Assembly (NCBI GenBank): GCA_021234155.1
Contig: JAJEKV010000011.1
Location: 806,001 to 870,000 of the forward strand
DNA: 64,000 bases
Origin: Isoetes taiwanensis
Lineage: Eukaryota; Streptophyta; Lycopodiopsida; Isoetales; Isoetaceae
Direction of reading: 5' to 3'
Positions 34,869-44,925 of the stretch are shown here, piece after piece. The notes beneath the pieces are model-generated. The model did not search any database. It worked only from the letters and a program-made list of their open reading frames with translations, and was not told where the DNA came from. Made by a program: the position numbers and the translations under genes. Numbering within the stretch: the stretch's first letter is position 1; each line of letters opens with the position of its first letter.

Positions 34869-36416
34869 TTGGGTTGTCCGGCCCTAAAGGAAAACAGGCT
34901 CCCCTGGATAAGTGGAAGACCTTTGAGAAACTATGCAGATATGTTCTCACTGGAGGGCCGTGAAGATGATGAGGGAGAGGAAGAAGAGGAGAGGAAGAAG
35001 AGAACACCAAGGAAAGGGGAGTCTCTCTCGGACCAATATGACCTCATTCTAGCACCGAGGCGGTCCGGGGAGAAATGGACTGAGATATGGGCTCAATGGA
35101 CACGAGGCAAGCTAAAGGACAAAGAATGGAGAATTTCCATCCGTGCCGACCCCAAGTTGTTTGACAAGCAGCTCATGAAGAGGATACTGTGGCCTCACTG
35201 ACAAAGAAACGCTTTGACCTACAAGGCAAAATCTTGGATGGAACAATCCTACTAAGGAAGACCAGAATTCTAAAAATGCGGGGATTTAAAGGATTATGCA
35301 AATGCCCTAAAGTTTAATAGCAAGGCGTTAGAAGAAGGCATCACGAGTTCGCAACGTTGCATCTAATGAATACCATGATTTTGATTATTACAAGGAAAAG
35401 GCTGCCCTTGATGAGGAAGACATGAAGGAATTGAACCGCCTATGTCAACCCTACATCAACACCAAGCTGAAGCATAACGTCAAAACCCTTCCTTTCCTCG
35501 AACGTGCTATGGCAATTCTGAAGAGGAAGCTTGGATTCGGGTGGTCCCATTTAAGGCGCGACGATAGCTCCCCCATTTCTCGGTAACTTTGGGACACAAG
35601 GGATTTGGTGGTCCGAACTGCCGCACTGGACCCGTGGCACTATTTGCCATCAATATGATCAAGACCCCACCCTTTTTTATGACAAAGCTGACATAGAGCA
35701 ATTGGTAGTTAAGACGGTTCCGACATGACCGACCTGGATACTTTTCGGTTTCCTTGTCTTTTTGCATGCCGTGCAATCGGACAATTCTTTGTCTCCCAAT
35801 GGGCACCGATATTAACTTCACCAACAAGATCATGCACTCCATATACCTAACTTGATCATGAGTGCGGACTTGGCTTGCCAAGGCACCAAGCTTTGCCAAC
35901 ATAGTTTTGGTTTTGATTTCAAGATCGGCTAGAGACTCGATAAGTGGTGGTCTAGCTTAACATCATTATCTCGACAAGTTCATGATCTCTCAAGAGCGAT
36001 GGAACCCCGAAGGGGGCAGATTTATGGAGGATGTTCCATCGATAGACAAGGTCAAGAAAGATGGTGCGATGTGTCCTATACATAGAATTCCTATCCGCCA
36101 AGAGTTATCAAGTACTTCATAACCAGCTTGGTCGAGGAAGATCAAAATTGCCGAAAGTGGTACATGAATGGCCCGTTTCTCGGGGGCTATGCTGTTTGGA
36201 ATGAAACCTATATCCGTGGTTGGAAATAAGGACATGGTTGAAACCATTCGGTCATAACGATCTCGCTTCATGAGCATTTCAAGGGGAGGAAGACAAATGG
36301 AAGCGAAAGAAAGACGACGAGGACGAGGGAGACAAAGCCGACGTGGACGGAATGTCGGAAGGTTTAGATCGTGATGTTGCGAACACATTCTTGAGAATCC
36401 GGAGATCGAGGTGAGT
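34869..36416 (+). pseudogene. Gene-like region upstream of the phosphatase pseudogene, unknown
   Basis: A 110-codon frame (34869-35201) contains RPLRNYADMFSLEGREDDEG, an acidic/lysine-rich linker and WTEIWAQWTRGKLKDKEWRI. After frame changes come DEEDMKELNRLCQPYINTKL and TLPFLERAMAILKRKLGFG (about 35410-35540), then DKFMISQERWNPEGGRFMED near 35966-36030. A final EDKWKRKKDDEDEGDKAD block ends in a possible GTGAGT donor near 36411. These may be exons of the same gene as the phosphatase domain that follows, but the link is unproven. No known domain is recognised here. Confidence 0.3.
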
Positions 36417-36530
36417 TTACTTTGTTTATTTGTTTCTCGATCGCGAGTCGAGAAAACTCGCTTTCCTTTCAATAACTTTTTTTTCATTCTCGACCAGCGA
36501 GTCAGAAAACTCGCTTCCTTTCTCTCGACG

Positions 36531-37385
36531 ATGTCATCATTTCGTGGACTTCTATGTCAACGACTTCGATCATTGTCATTGATACCAGCCGGTTCACGCC
36601 GCGAGGAGGAGAATGCACTCCACAAAGACAATCCAGCAAGACACTACTCACGGCCTTTTAAAGGACCCGAAAAGATAATGATCCCGCATTTGATCCCGAT
36701 GAACCGGAAATATGGTCGAGCCAAACTTAACCGGGATCCAGCTGGTCCCACCAAGCTTGTAATATTTGACGTCAATGGAGTATTAGCTGCAGTATACCAC
36801 GATAAAGACGTCCCCGAGATTAACACCTCGCAGATCCCAACCAAAACAGAGCATAAAATAGTGTATTCGAGGCCTAGAGCTAAGGAAATTGTTGAATGGT
36901 GCCCGAAACGGATTCGATGTGGGCATATGGTCTTGCATGGCAAAGAAAAATATTGTCAATGTTCTTGGTGTTCTCGGCATTTCAGTTTTGAAGTTCAAGT
37001 TCGTTTGGGGAAACGAAAGGGTCGAGCATGTGTCGGACCTCGATCCAGCCATCACAAAGGGGAAGCCTATAATGGTGAAAAGGTCGGACAGTGGTTTATG
37101 AGCAATTCCGTGACTATGGCAAACACAACATGCTGATCATAGACTAACTCGCCTACAAGTGCTATCATAACGCCAAAAAATACAATCATTGCTAAGCCAT
37201 ATCGACCGAAGAATATGAGACGGATAGGTGGTTGTCCTTCGACTCGCCCTGCCTTGGCTGGAATCCCTCTTTGCCATTCTTGTCGCCGATGTGCTTAGGA
37301 ACTATCCGAGCCTCACGAACCCGATCCAGAGCAAGGCGATCATGAAAGCTATGGACGACAAATACTTTGGTGAACAAGAAGAGTG
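36531..37385 (+). pseudogene. FCP1/NIF-like HAD phosphatase domain, broken
   Basis: From an ATG at 36531 (MSSFRGLLCQRLRSLSLIPA) the frame reaches KLVIFDVNGVLAAVYHD at about 36756. This is HAD motif I in the D-x-N-G form common in plant FCP1/NIF-like proteins, with the second Asp replaced by Asn. RPRAKEIVEWC follows near 36870. After a +1 frame change come FDVGIWSCMAKKNIVNVLG (motif II region) and FKFVWGNERVEH. Another change gives YGKHNMLIID near 37110, where the DDS of motif IV is damaged. A final block, LFAILVADVLRNYPSLTNP, ends at 37385. The family dephosphorylates protein serines such as those of the RNA polymerase II tail. The frame breaks make this copy non-functional. A second related copy lies at 43120-43610. 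Confidence 0.7.
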
Positions 37386-37486
37386 ACTCTCGCGCCGTGA
37401 TAGTCAAATTGTGTGAATATTGTAAACGAACGTGAACACATGTATTGAACATTTTGTAATGAATATACTTGTATATTGAGTTTTGA

Positions 37487-37766
37487 TGCCTTTCGACTCA
37501 CGAAGTCGAGAAAGGCATGCTTGTCCCGTTGATGAGACCATTTGTATGTTTCATTGTGTGACTGATGCAGCCACAATCTATTATGATAATGCTTGTACAT
37601 TTGCGTTTTTGGGCCTTTCTCGACTCATGAGTCGAAAGGCATGTCTTGTTCTCGGTGATTTAAACCATTTGTATGCTTCCGCAGTGTGATTGGATGCAAC
37701 CATATTCTAATGAGAATGGTTGTACTTTCACTTTATGGGCCTTTCTCGACTCTTGAGTCGAGAAAG
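37487..37766. repeat. Three repeats of about 127 bp, each starting with the palindrome
   Basis: The palindrome recurs at 37487, 37613 and 37741. The intervals share CATTTGTATG, GTGTGA.TG.ATGCA.CCA and GCTTGTAC/GGTTGTAC words. This mirrors the 290-bp palindrome-bearing repeats at the other end of the region. Confidence 0.8.
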
Positions 37767-37870
37767 ACACTACTTCCCACGCCATTGGATGCGCTTGTAT
37801 GGAATGAATGTTCTCCATTGTAATTTGATTTCAACGTTCTTTTTCTTCGCTTTGACATGGCAACCGTGAA

Positions 37871-38287
37871 TTGTTAATCATACTCTCCTTGCTCCGTGTG
37901 GTTCAGCCGGATCCGACACCACCACGCATCCCGCCAGTATCACGAGACCGCCCAGCGGCACAGATCCCGGCCAAGGCGAAGAAATACCGTTTCGGGCACG
38001 CATCCCAAGGTTGCTCGCGACCAGAGGTTGCTCGCTACACCGGGATAAAGAATGCACGGAAGAACAAACAGAAAGTCCAGGAAGCTCAAAGCATCTTGCA
38101 AGCATTGCATAACATCCACCGGAGGTTGGGGAAGGAGCATATTCGATGGAAGGTCATGCGGAGGCGAAAGTGGAGAAGTCTACTGACAGTCGGCCGCAGT
38201 AGCTCCAGAGGCACCTCCACGCGAGGCATTCCAGACTCTTTCGTGTTGCCCCCCAAGGCTTCTTGTTGCGGAAGAAGAAGCCGCTAG
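37871..38287 (+). CDS. 138-codon basic open frame followed by a poly-A signal, unknown
   Basis: The frame includes VQPDPTPPRIPPVSRDRPAA, then KAKKYRFGHASQGCSRPE, then KNARKNKQKVQEAQSILQAL and HNIHRRLGKEHIRWKVMRR, all Pro- or Arg/Lys-rich. About 105 bases after the stop an AATAAAAA lies at 38396, preceded by a T-rich region, consistent with a 3' end. It may be the last exon of the gene that includes the upstream blocks. No domain is recognised. Confidence 0.35.
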   Translation: MLIILSLLRVVQPDPTPPRIPPVSRDRPAAQIPAKAKKYRFGHASQGCSRPEVARYTGIKNARKNKQKVQEAQSILQALHNIHRRLGKEHIRWKVMRRRKWRSLLTVGRSSSRGTSTRGIPDSFVLPPKASCCGRRSR

Positions 38288-38611
38288 TTAATCCCCTAAG
38301 GTGGACCACCTACCAAGATGATGTAATCAGAGTGACAAAGAAGACCACCATGGTCTCTGGCCCCATGTAAAATACATTGTAACTGCTCAATTTATTAATA
38401 AAAAATTCTTTTCAACTAGATCTTTGGTTTCAAACTTTAATGAATTTCCTTTGTTTCAGCTTGCATTGTTCTTGTTCTCGAATTCGCTAACCAGTGGAAA
38501 ACTGAAGCAAAGCTTGATGCGAGTTTTATTCAAAAATTCAATTAAGTATAGTTTTCGGCCTCGGGTGCTCCTTTTATGTAAATTAACGGGTTCAAAAAAA
38601 AAGGGAATGGA

Positions 38612-38636
38612 ATGAGTCCCACTTTAATTAAATACG
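38612..38636. repeat. Inverted-repeat word TCCCACTTTAATTAAATACG, right copy
   Basis: This is the reverse complement of the text at 23421-23446. The flanking bases diverge on both sides. Confidence 0.5.
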
Positions 38637-38958
38637 ATTTACTTTGGCTTCCTTCAACGACGTGACCATTCTTGAGAGCAGCTATCGCTTCAAAACTCCC
38701 ACAAAGAAAGCATGTGGTCTACTTTGATCTTAGAGCACTCTACTAATTGATCCAAACGAGCCCCGCTTACTAATGAAGAGTTCAAACCTCAATCTCAAAT
38801 AACTTTTTTCGAATCAAATTCATGCATTATGATCCTAGATCATATAAGCACAAAGCTTTTATATATACCTCCCCGGTATCTACTCTTCGGTACTCCAAGA
38901 TCATGCCTTTCATGATATTTATGACCACCGTGCCAAAGCTGTTGCTACCTCCATATAA

Positions 38959-38981
38959 GGGTAAAAAAGCTAGGGTGTTCT
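38959..38981 (+). repeat. Left terminal inverted repeat of the 9.1-kb element
   Basis: GGGTAAAAAAGCTAGGGTGT followed by TCT. It matches the reverse complement of 48050-48072 with a short A/GA indel. Confidence 0.75.
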
Positions 38982-39104
38982 AAAAAATGCCCTTACATTA
39001 TGTATAATGTAGGGCATGTAGGCACACCGATTTTGTTATTTTTTGAATTTTAGTTAGTTGGGATATGTAATGATTAGGAGTAGTCACGCCAAGAATTCAA
39101 AATT

Positions 39105-39780
39105 ATGAGTGGCAGTGCTGGCAACCTGAACGGACCTTCATTGCAATTTTTTGAGGGAGATTGCGGTGTTTCCTGTTTAGGAAAAAAATTTGCCCGCCGC
39201 TCCAATTTTTGTGTTTGTGGAGTGATCAACGAGGTAATTCGACCAGAACTATTCTTCTTCCTCGAAATCCTTGCCCAAATCCAAGCAATGGACTTTGCCT
39301 CCCGAAAAGTCACCCGTGATTAAAACAAAAATTTGAAAATAGCCGATTCTAGCAAGAAAGTTCAAAAAACAAGAGGAAGGTTCAAACTTCGAGGAACCAG
39401 GCCAAAAAGAAGACTTATTTGTGAAGAACCCGCTGTTGTGGAAGCAAAGCATGTAAGATGTCTCAATGCAGATGAAATTTTTCCAGATTTACAACAGATA
39501 ATGGACGAAAGCAAAGTGGGGCCCAAAGACATACGGGGGTTCAAAGAATCTAGCTGAAGCCGAGTGGGCCGAGAACTTCTACAAACATTATGAAATTGTT
39601 TTTTTGGTAAGCTGGAGGTCACAAATCGCCATGTACCTGAAAAGTACTTTGCTCGCATTTGCCCTTCAATTGACAGTAAAAAAGTAGATTGGGATACTTT
39701 TAAAGTTTTGGCCAAAGATTTGGCAAAGGAGGGGCAAAAGAATCATTGTTATTACGTAAGAAATTGGGACCTCTAAATCC
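39105..39780 (+). pseudogene. First coding trace of the 9.1-kb element, unknown
   Basis: Frames here read MSGSAGNLNGPSLQFFEGD at 39105, then KTRGRFKLRGTRPKRRLICE and NADEIFPDLQQIMDESKVG (39375-39520). After a frame change come LEVTNRHVPEKYFARICPSI and VDWDTFKVLAKDLAKEGQ (about 39610-39740). The pieces look like one hydrophilic protein encoded on the same strand as the Ulp1-like part. No domain is recognised. It may be the N-terminal portion of the same polypeptide or a separate accessory gene. Confidence 0.35.
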
Positions 39781-41140
39781 ACATCCAAGCTTCCTAAATT
39801 TCAGCAAGGATTTTACCCTAAGGAAGAGCTTGAATTTGCGTAAACTCTGCTGCAACAGTTGTCATGGAGAGTTAATTAGCAAAGACATCCAAGGTTGAAG
39901 AACCTAAAAATCCAGCCAGACGTAATTACGTGACAATATAAATAAGATTTCGTGATCTAAAGGATGCACATGAAGAGGACCCAGCACGTGATACAAGAAG
40001 ACATCAATAGTGTTCTCGACGACGCCAAGCGTAATAAGAGAGACATCAAGACCTGCAAGTGCCAGAGGTTGACCTTTGATGAGGGATAGAAACAGAAGGA
40101 AGAAATGTGAAGAGAATTCAGGAGCCATTGGAGAAAGCCATTCGGGAGAAGGAGTTATGTGAAAAGAGGATTGCAAAACTTGAGGAGGCCCACAAAGTTC
40201 GGCTTTGAGTGCCGCAGACGGCTTGATGATATGCATAAGTACATGATGCATTCTCGGCAATGATTCTCCTTCAGCCCAAAACAAGCTTAGTGATCTCTCC
40301 AGCTGAAGAAAAATTCATATATGTGCATGGATGTGTGTTTTGGCAAGAATGGCTTTGCTAATAATGAACCTATCCTAGTTGCTCCATGCAGCATTCATTT
40401 CATATCTTCTCGCTTTCTCATATTCCGGGCTGGACTATCCGCCCAAGAGCATGCAAATGGGACGATAACATTTCAAAGACCTTGGGTGTGTACACCGGAG
40501 GTAAGCAAGATTTCATGATTTATGTTCAATTTGCTGCACCCGTGATTACCGCAATGTAGAATCCATTTACATGTAGAATCCATTTACATGTAGATTGTCG
40601 TAGACTTAAGGTTTTGCTACAAAGATGTAGGAGGTAATCGGTTATTTTATACTTATAGTTCCTTGGCTTGCATGTCATACATATATGTGGTTCTTACATA
40701 CATGTTGTACATTCACAAAGTAGGGTCCTAAATGTAGAACTTAAATACATAAAATTAGGAGTTGTGTAATCGAAGTTTTGTGGCGTAACATTTAGAGGTA
40801 TTTTATGTATCCCGATGTGTACATGTGCATACATTGAGCACATTCATGTACATTACATGTACATTCCATCGGATAAATAGTCGTTTACATATGTATGTAC
40901 TCAAAGTACTTCAATGTAGATCGGGCTTCTAGTAATATGTACGCCTATTGATATGTACGTAACGCTAGAGGAGACCGATTAGTTTGAGACCGATATCCGA
41001 TCGTTATGTGATTTATTTTCGTGAGCTTCAAAGTGCCAAAAACCATCGAGCGTAAATTACACCACGATCGTGCGCTTTGTTTTCAAATTCTATTTGCATT
41101 GTGTCGAGGAAGCAATTTCTTATTCTTGGTTCGGTTTTCA
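39780..41140. other. Decayed stretch with TGTACAT/TACATGTA words
   Basis: Coding traces fade after 40,500. Between 40550 and 40930 the words TACATGTA, TGTACATT and CATTTACATGTAGA are repeated many times. Similar words recur at 46560-47060, so they may be subterminal repeats of the 9.1-kb element. Confidence 0.5.
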
Positions 41141-41149
41141 CAGCTTTGG

Positions 41150-42760
41150 AGGTTCCAAAGAAAATTGAGGTGCAAGATGTAGCCGAGGGAAAGAAAGCAA
41201 AGTTGATTGAAGGAAAAAGCAAAATCACTATTCCCTCGCGGGGGATACAAAGTTGAGGAGGTCGGCACTTCGTGTCCCAGATGGTGACATTCCGTGATTA
41301 TGAGCAGTAAACTCGAGAGATTGAGGGAGCAGGTGCTAAGGCCACATCTTCAAAAGTAAAGGCAGCAGTAAGATGTGACTCCAAAGAAGAACTCCACGCT
41401 TAAAAAGCCACGTAAGAAGATAATTGAAGCAAGAGAAACAGTAAGAAAGCATTTTATTTCAAAGGTACAAAGAAATGAGAAATCCATGACATCCTATGTT
41501 TATGTGTCCTAATGAAGAGGAATATTCCGAAAGCATCAAGATGTAGAGAGGTGATACTTTTAAGTTTGTGTCAAAACTTGCTTCCGACATAGCAAAGGAC
41601 GCTTGAAATTCCTCGACAATGAGAAATCAAGAGGTTGCGCACGAGGATTCGGACCTAATAAGAACTGAAAGTGAGGAAACCAAAAAAGTAGGGAAGGAAA
41701 TGGATACCGACCGAGAAAACAAGACGCCAGAAAGCGTAAGAATGATCTCTACTGTGTAACTTGATCTACATTTTTACATTTTTTCTACATCTAGTATCCA
41801 AGTTAAAAACTTTAAAATAATATGGATAGTAGTAGACTAATGTAGATGATTTGTGTAAATGTACCGGGTCATTGAACCCGCATCGCAGCTCAATACGTGC
41901 CATAATGATGCCTTGCTGAACCGAATGATGAAGCTCAAGAAGGCAAGGATTTTCCCGTGATCTTTGCCCGAAATGGAGTGTTATTTATTTGAACAAGATG
42001 TGCCGGACATGGATGTGGGGAAATTTTCCAACCCAAGATGTGGATATGTATGCCGTGCAATCGGACTTTGAACTTGTTCATTTGTATGTGTAAGTCAAGT
42101 TAGTAATTGTATCCTTTTCAACTTGTTATAGGTACCGCAGCTCGTGGTTCCGTGATGATAAGAAGGCCGACGCCCGGTTCTTCCCAACGGACAGCCTTCA
42201 TGGAATTTGCAAAGATGGGCCAAGGCAAGTTTAAAAAGATAAATCTATGGCGTTCTCCGAAAGTGGGAAGAGATATTGTAAAGGTAGCTCTTCTGTGGAT
42301 AAATTGGTGAAGTGCGATGGATCATGATTCCAATGCTATGTAGAGTTACCGAACATCACACTTTGGCCATCTTCAACATGGCACTTACTAAGAGTAAGAA
42401 CACCATCAACATTCAGATCTTCAATTTCGCCGAGGACATTGACGTTGACATGCTTGCACTTAAGAGGTATTTTGTATTTCACATCTCCTTTTATTAATAT
42501 TGAGTAGATTGATACCATGTTAGCAGCCTTCTTTCATTCATTTGCTACAAAATAGATCCTGGTCTTTTGCGTGCTCCATATCCTCACTATGGCACGCGGG
42601 TTGTGTCGAAAGGTCCCACTTTTTGAAGCATGGACAAAATCCTTCACCGCTTATGAAGATTCATAAGTGTCCACAAAGTAGAAAAGATGGGGATTTATGT
42701 GGCCTCTATGTTGCAAAATTTTATATGCGTAAGTTTGTAGACACAATCGCGGTGTGGTAA
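41150..42760 (+). pseudogene. Ulp1/C48-like cysteine protease trace in the 9.1-kb element
   Basis: A charged region (VPKKIEVQDVAEGKKAKLIE near 41150, then lysine-rich blocks) leads into a C48-like region. Near 42320-42400 TEHHTLAIFNMALTKSKN matches the HWTLxIxN strand that holds the catalytic His of Ulp1/SENP proteases. At 42687-42745 KDGDLCGLYVAKFYMRKF matches the D-C-G-x-F/Y-V motif with the catalytic Cys. Such proteases cut SUMO-type conjugates, and Ulp1 domains are known passengers in several plant DNA transposons. Stops and frame changes between the motifs mean this copy is broken, and the Asp of the triad was not placed with confidence. Confidence 0.55.
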
Positions 42761-43119
42761 AACTACCAATGTGAGTGTCTCACTTCTTTGTCTTGCAAAC
42801 AAATGGTTTTTAATACTTATTATGTAAGTATTGTTGTCACATTTGCAGACATTACCCCAAACCGGTTCTTGACAAAGTATGCATCCGATCGTCGTGGATG
42901 TTCTCACCCGAAAGCACTACTTCAGAAGTTAGACCACATTCAAATCGCAAGACCAACCTATTAGACCACCGGTACTAATAAATGTGGTGAGAAACAAACC
43001 TCTCCCTATTGTCAATGCTAAACACTATTTGATTATAAAATACATATTTTTTTTCATTAAATTTGAATACAATCTCTTTTTATTCAACTCCACCATACTT
43101 TTTTGATAAATTGCATGTT

Positions 43120-43610
43120 CTTTTCATATCGTGTACGTAAAAGGTTGATAGTGTTTGATATCAATAATGTTTTGGCAAAACAAATACATAGGACTTTGGC
43201 ATCGATGATCACTAGTTGGAAATTATGACATAATAGGCAAGAAAGTGTTGTTTTTAAGGCCCCACCTAGACTAATTCTCGAATTTGTATTTGAACACTTT
43301 GAAGTAGGAATATGGTCATCAATAGCTCCATGGAACCTATCAAGAGTAGTGGATAAAATCTTCACAATGACGCAGATAAGGGACTTAAGGTTCACCTTTG
43401 ATGGAAGCCATCGCTTGGAGCCGCCTTTCCTGATTGCAAAGAAGTGAAGATAAACCTTTGTATCCAAGCCAATTGAGTTTATATACTGAGAAGTATCCAG
43501 GACAGAATAACGACAACACACTAATAGTAGACGACTCCGAAAGTACAAGATGCTCTTCAATCCCAACGAAAATTGCATATGCCCACCTTCATGCAGGAAA
43601 GTGATGTTGA
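43120..43610 (+). pseudogene. FCP1/NIF-like HAD phosphatase domain, second copy
   Basis: One + frame reads KRLIVFDINNVLAKQIHRT at 43140, with motif I as D-x-N. It continues over a single TGA with FKAPPRLILEFVFEHFEVGI and WSSIAPWNLSRVVDKIF, then IRDLRFTFDGSHRL to about 43420. A possible GTGAAG donor follows. The last recognisable block at about 43490-43560 is PGQNNDNTLIVDDSES, the DDS box (motif IV). Domain order and spacing match plant FCP1/NIF-like proteins. The minus strand is open for 218 codons here, but that frame has no protein features. Position inside the 9.1-kb element, after the Ulp1-like trace, suggests a captured gene. Confidence 0.75.
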
Positions 43611-44057
43611 AGACATGTGTCTCTTGACACTTCAAACCATGGCTAGAGGGTTTGTTGATAGCACCGCACCTGCAATAAAGATGTGAAGCGTAATCCTTTA
43701 TGCAATCCATCCGATGTACTAACAATACCGCTTGAGGCAAATGCTTTTCGAGGGCTACTGTGGAGGAGATGGCATGTCCGTGCTATGGACAAGCCGCAAG
43801 AAAGTAACATATTAAAATAGCGTAATAGTATGTACCGGCTTCACATCTACCGTGACCAGATTTTGAATGTAAATTAATGTTAATATAAAACATGAACAAC
43901 AGACTTGTATATATTGGCATCATATATGATATGACCAAAGTTGTATATCTTGTGATATGTAATACAAGAGTTTTTGTCTCCATACATGTTCCACTTTCGC
44001 TTTGTTTCATGAATCAAAAGAAAAGCTATTGATATCCATTATAACGTAACAAGTTCA

Positions 44058-44605
44058 CGTGACTAGTTTAACTTCTTCATGCAACAATTGATGAACATTT
44101 TGTACTTTCTCGATATACATTGTGCTTGGAAACGTAAGATATTGTGTGATAATGAAATTTAAGTATCAAAATGCACTTCAGATTAAAAAAATAAGTAAAT
44201 AAGAAAAAAAAAAGAATCGACTAGTTTTCTCAACATAACACGACTAGTTTAACTTCTTCATGCAACAATTGATAAACATTTTGTACTTTCTCGATATACA
44301 TTGTGCTTTGAAACGTAAGATATTGTGTGATAATGAAATTTAAGTATCAAAATGCACATCGATTAAAAAATAAGTAAATAAGAAAAACTTGCAAAGAATC
44401 GACTAGTTTTCTCAACATAACACGCACTAGTTTAACTTCTTCATGCAACAATTGATAAACATTTTGTACTTTCTGATATACATTTTGCTTGGTCACGTAA
44501 GATATTCTCGCGGATAATCGAAATTGAAGTATCAAAATGCACTTCGATTAAAAAATAAGTAAATAACAAAACTTACAAAGAATCGACTAGTTTTCTCAAC
44601 ATAAC
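44058..44605. repeat. Three tandem copies of a 182-bp unit
   Basis: Units begin near 44061, 44242 and 44424 with GACTAGTTTAACTTCTTCATG and include CATTTTGTACTTTCTCGATA and AAGTATCAAAATGCAC. They lie in the space between the convergent gene sets of the 9.1-kb element. Confidence 0.9.
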
Positions 44606-44925
44606 GTAAGATGATGGCAAATATGAAAGTTCCTTTGTACGTAACTTAGTCATGTGCACTCAACAATCTCGTAGGCTTGATATAAGCATGTCATGCACCT
44701 CTCGTGTGATCATATATGTCAGACGCGTCTCCCCTTCAACTTATGCTTGACCTCACGTGATCGTGAACTTTGCTCCAATTATGGATTCACCGGTACCAAT
44801 ACTATTTTGTCATCCAAAGAACTTGTACTTGTGCTTTGTGCCTTGTAGCAGCTTGATAGTAATGACCAGCTATAACCCGTCACCAGCAAAGATTCTATTT
44901 CCATAGTCGCCAATCACATCTTCCC

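Larger units (their letters stand above)
31056..37766. repeat. Dispersed palindrome family TCTCGACTC..GAGTCGAGA (at least 13 copies)
   Basis: A palindrome of 18-26 bp recurs at about 31057, 31213, 31667, 31742, 32023, 32063, 34553, 34611, 34723, 36432, 36487, 37487, 37613 and 37741. The arms are conserved as (C/T)TTCTCGACTC or CATTCTCGACTC, and the centre varies in sequence and length. The copy at 34612-34629, TTTCGACTCGAGTCGAAA, is an exact palindrome. Copies cluster at the two ends (31.0-32.1 and 37.5-37.8 kb) and are sparser in the middle. Confidence 0.95.

Noticed and set aside
35990-36487. 165-codon open frame on the minus strand
   Set aside because: It has no family features and overlaps + strand gene-like blocks that lead into the phosphatase domain.
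38950-38958. Target-site duplication of the 9.1-kb element
   Set aside because: CCATATAA on the left and ACAAGGCA on the right do not match at any length from 2 to 10 bases.
43084-43740. 218-codon open frame on the minus strand
   Set aside because: The + strand of the same DNA encodes a clear FCP1-like domain with ordered motifs. The minus frame lacks any domain signature and is a shadow.
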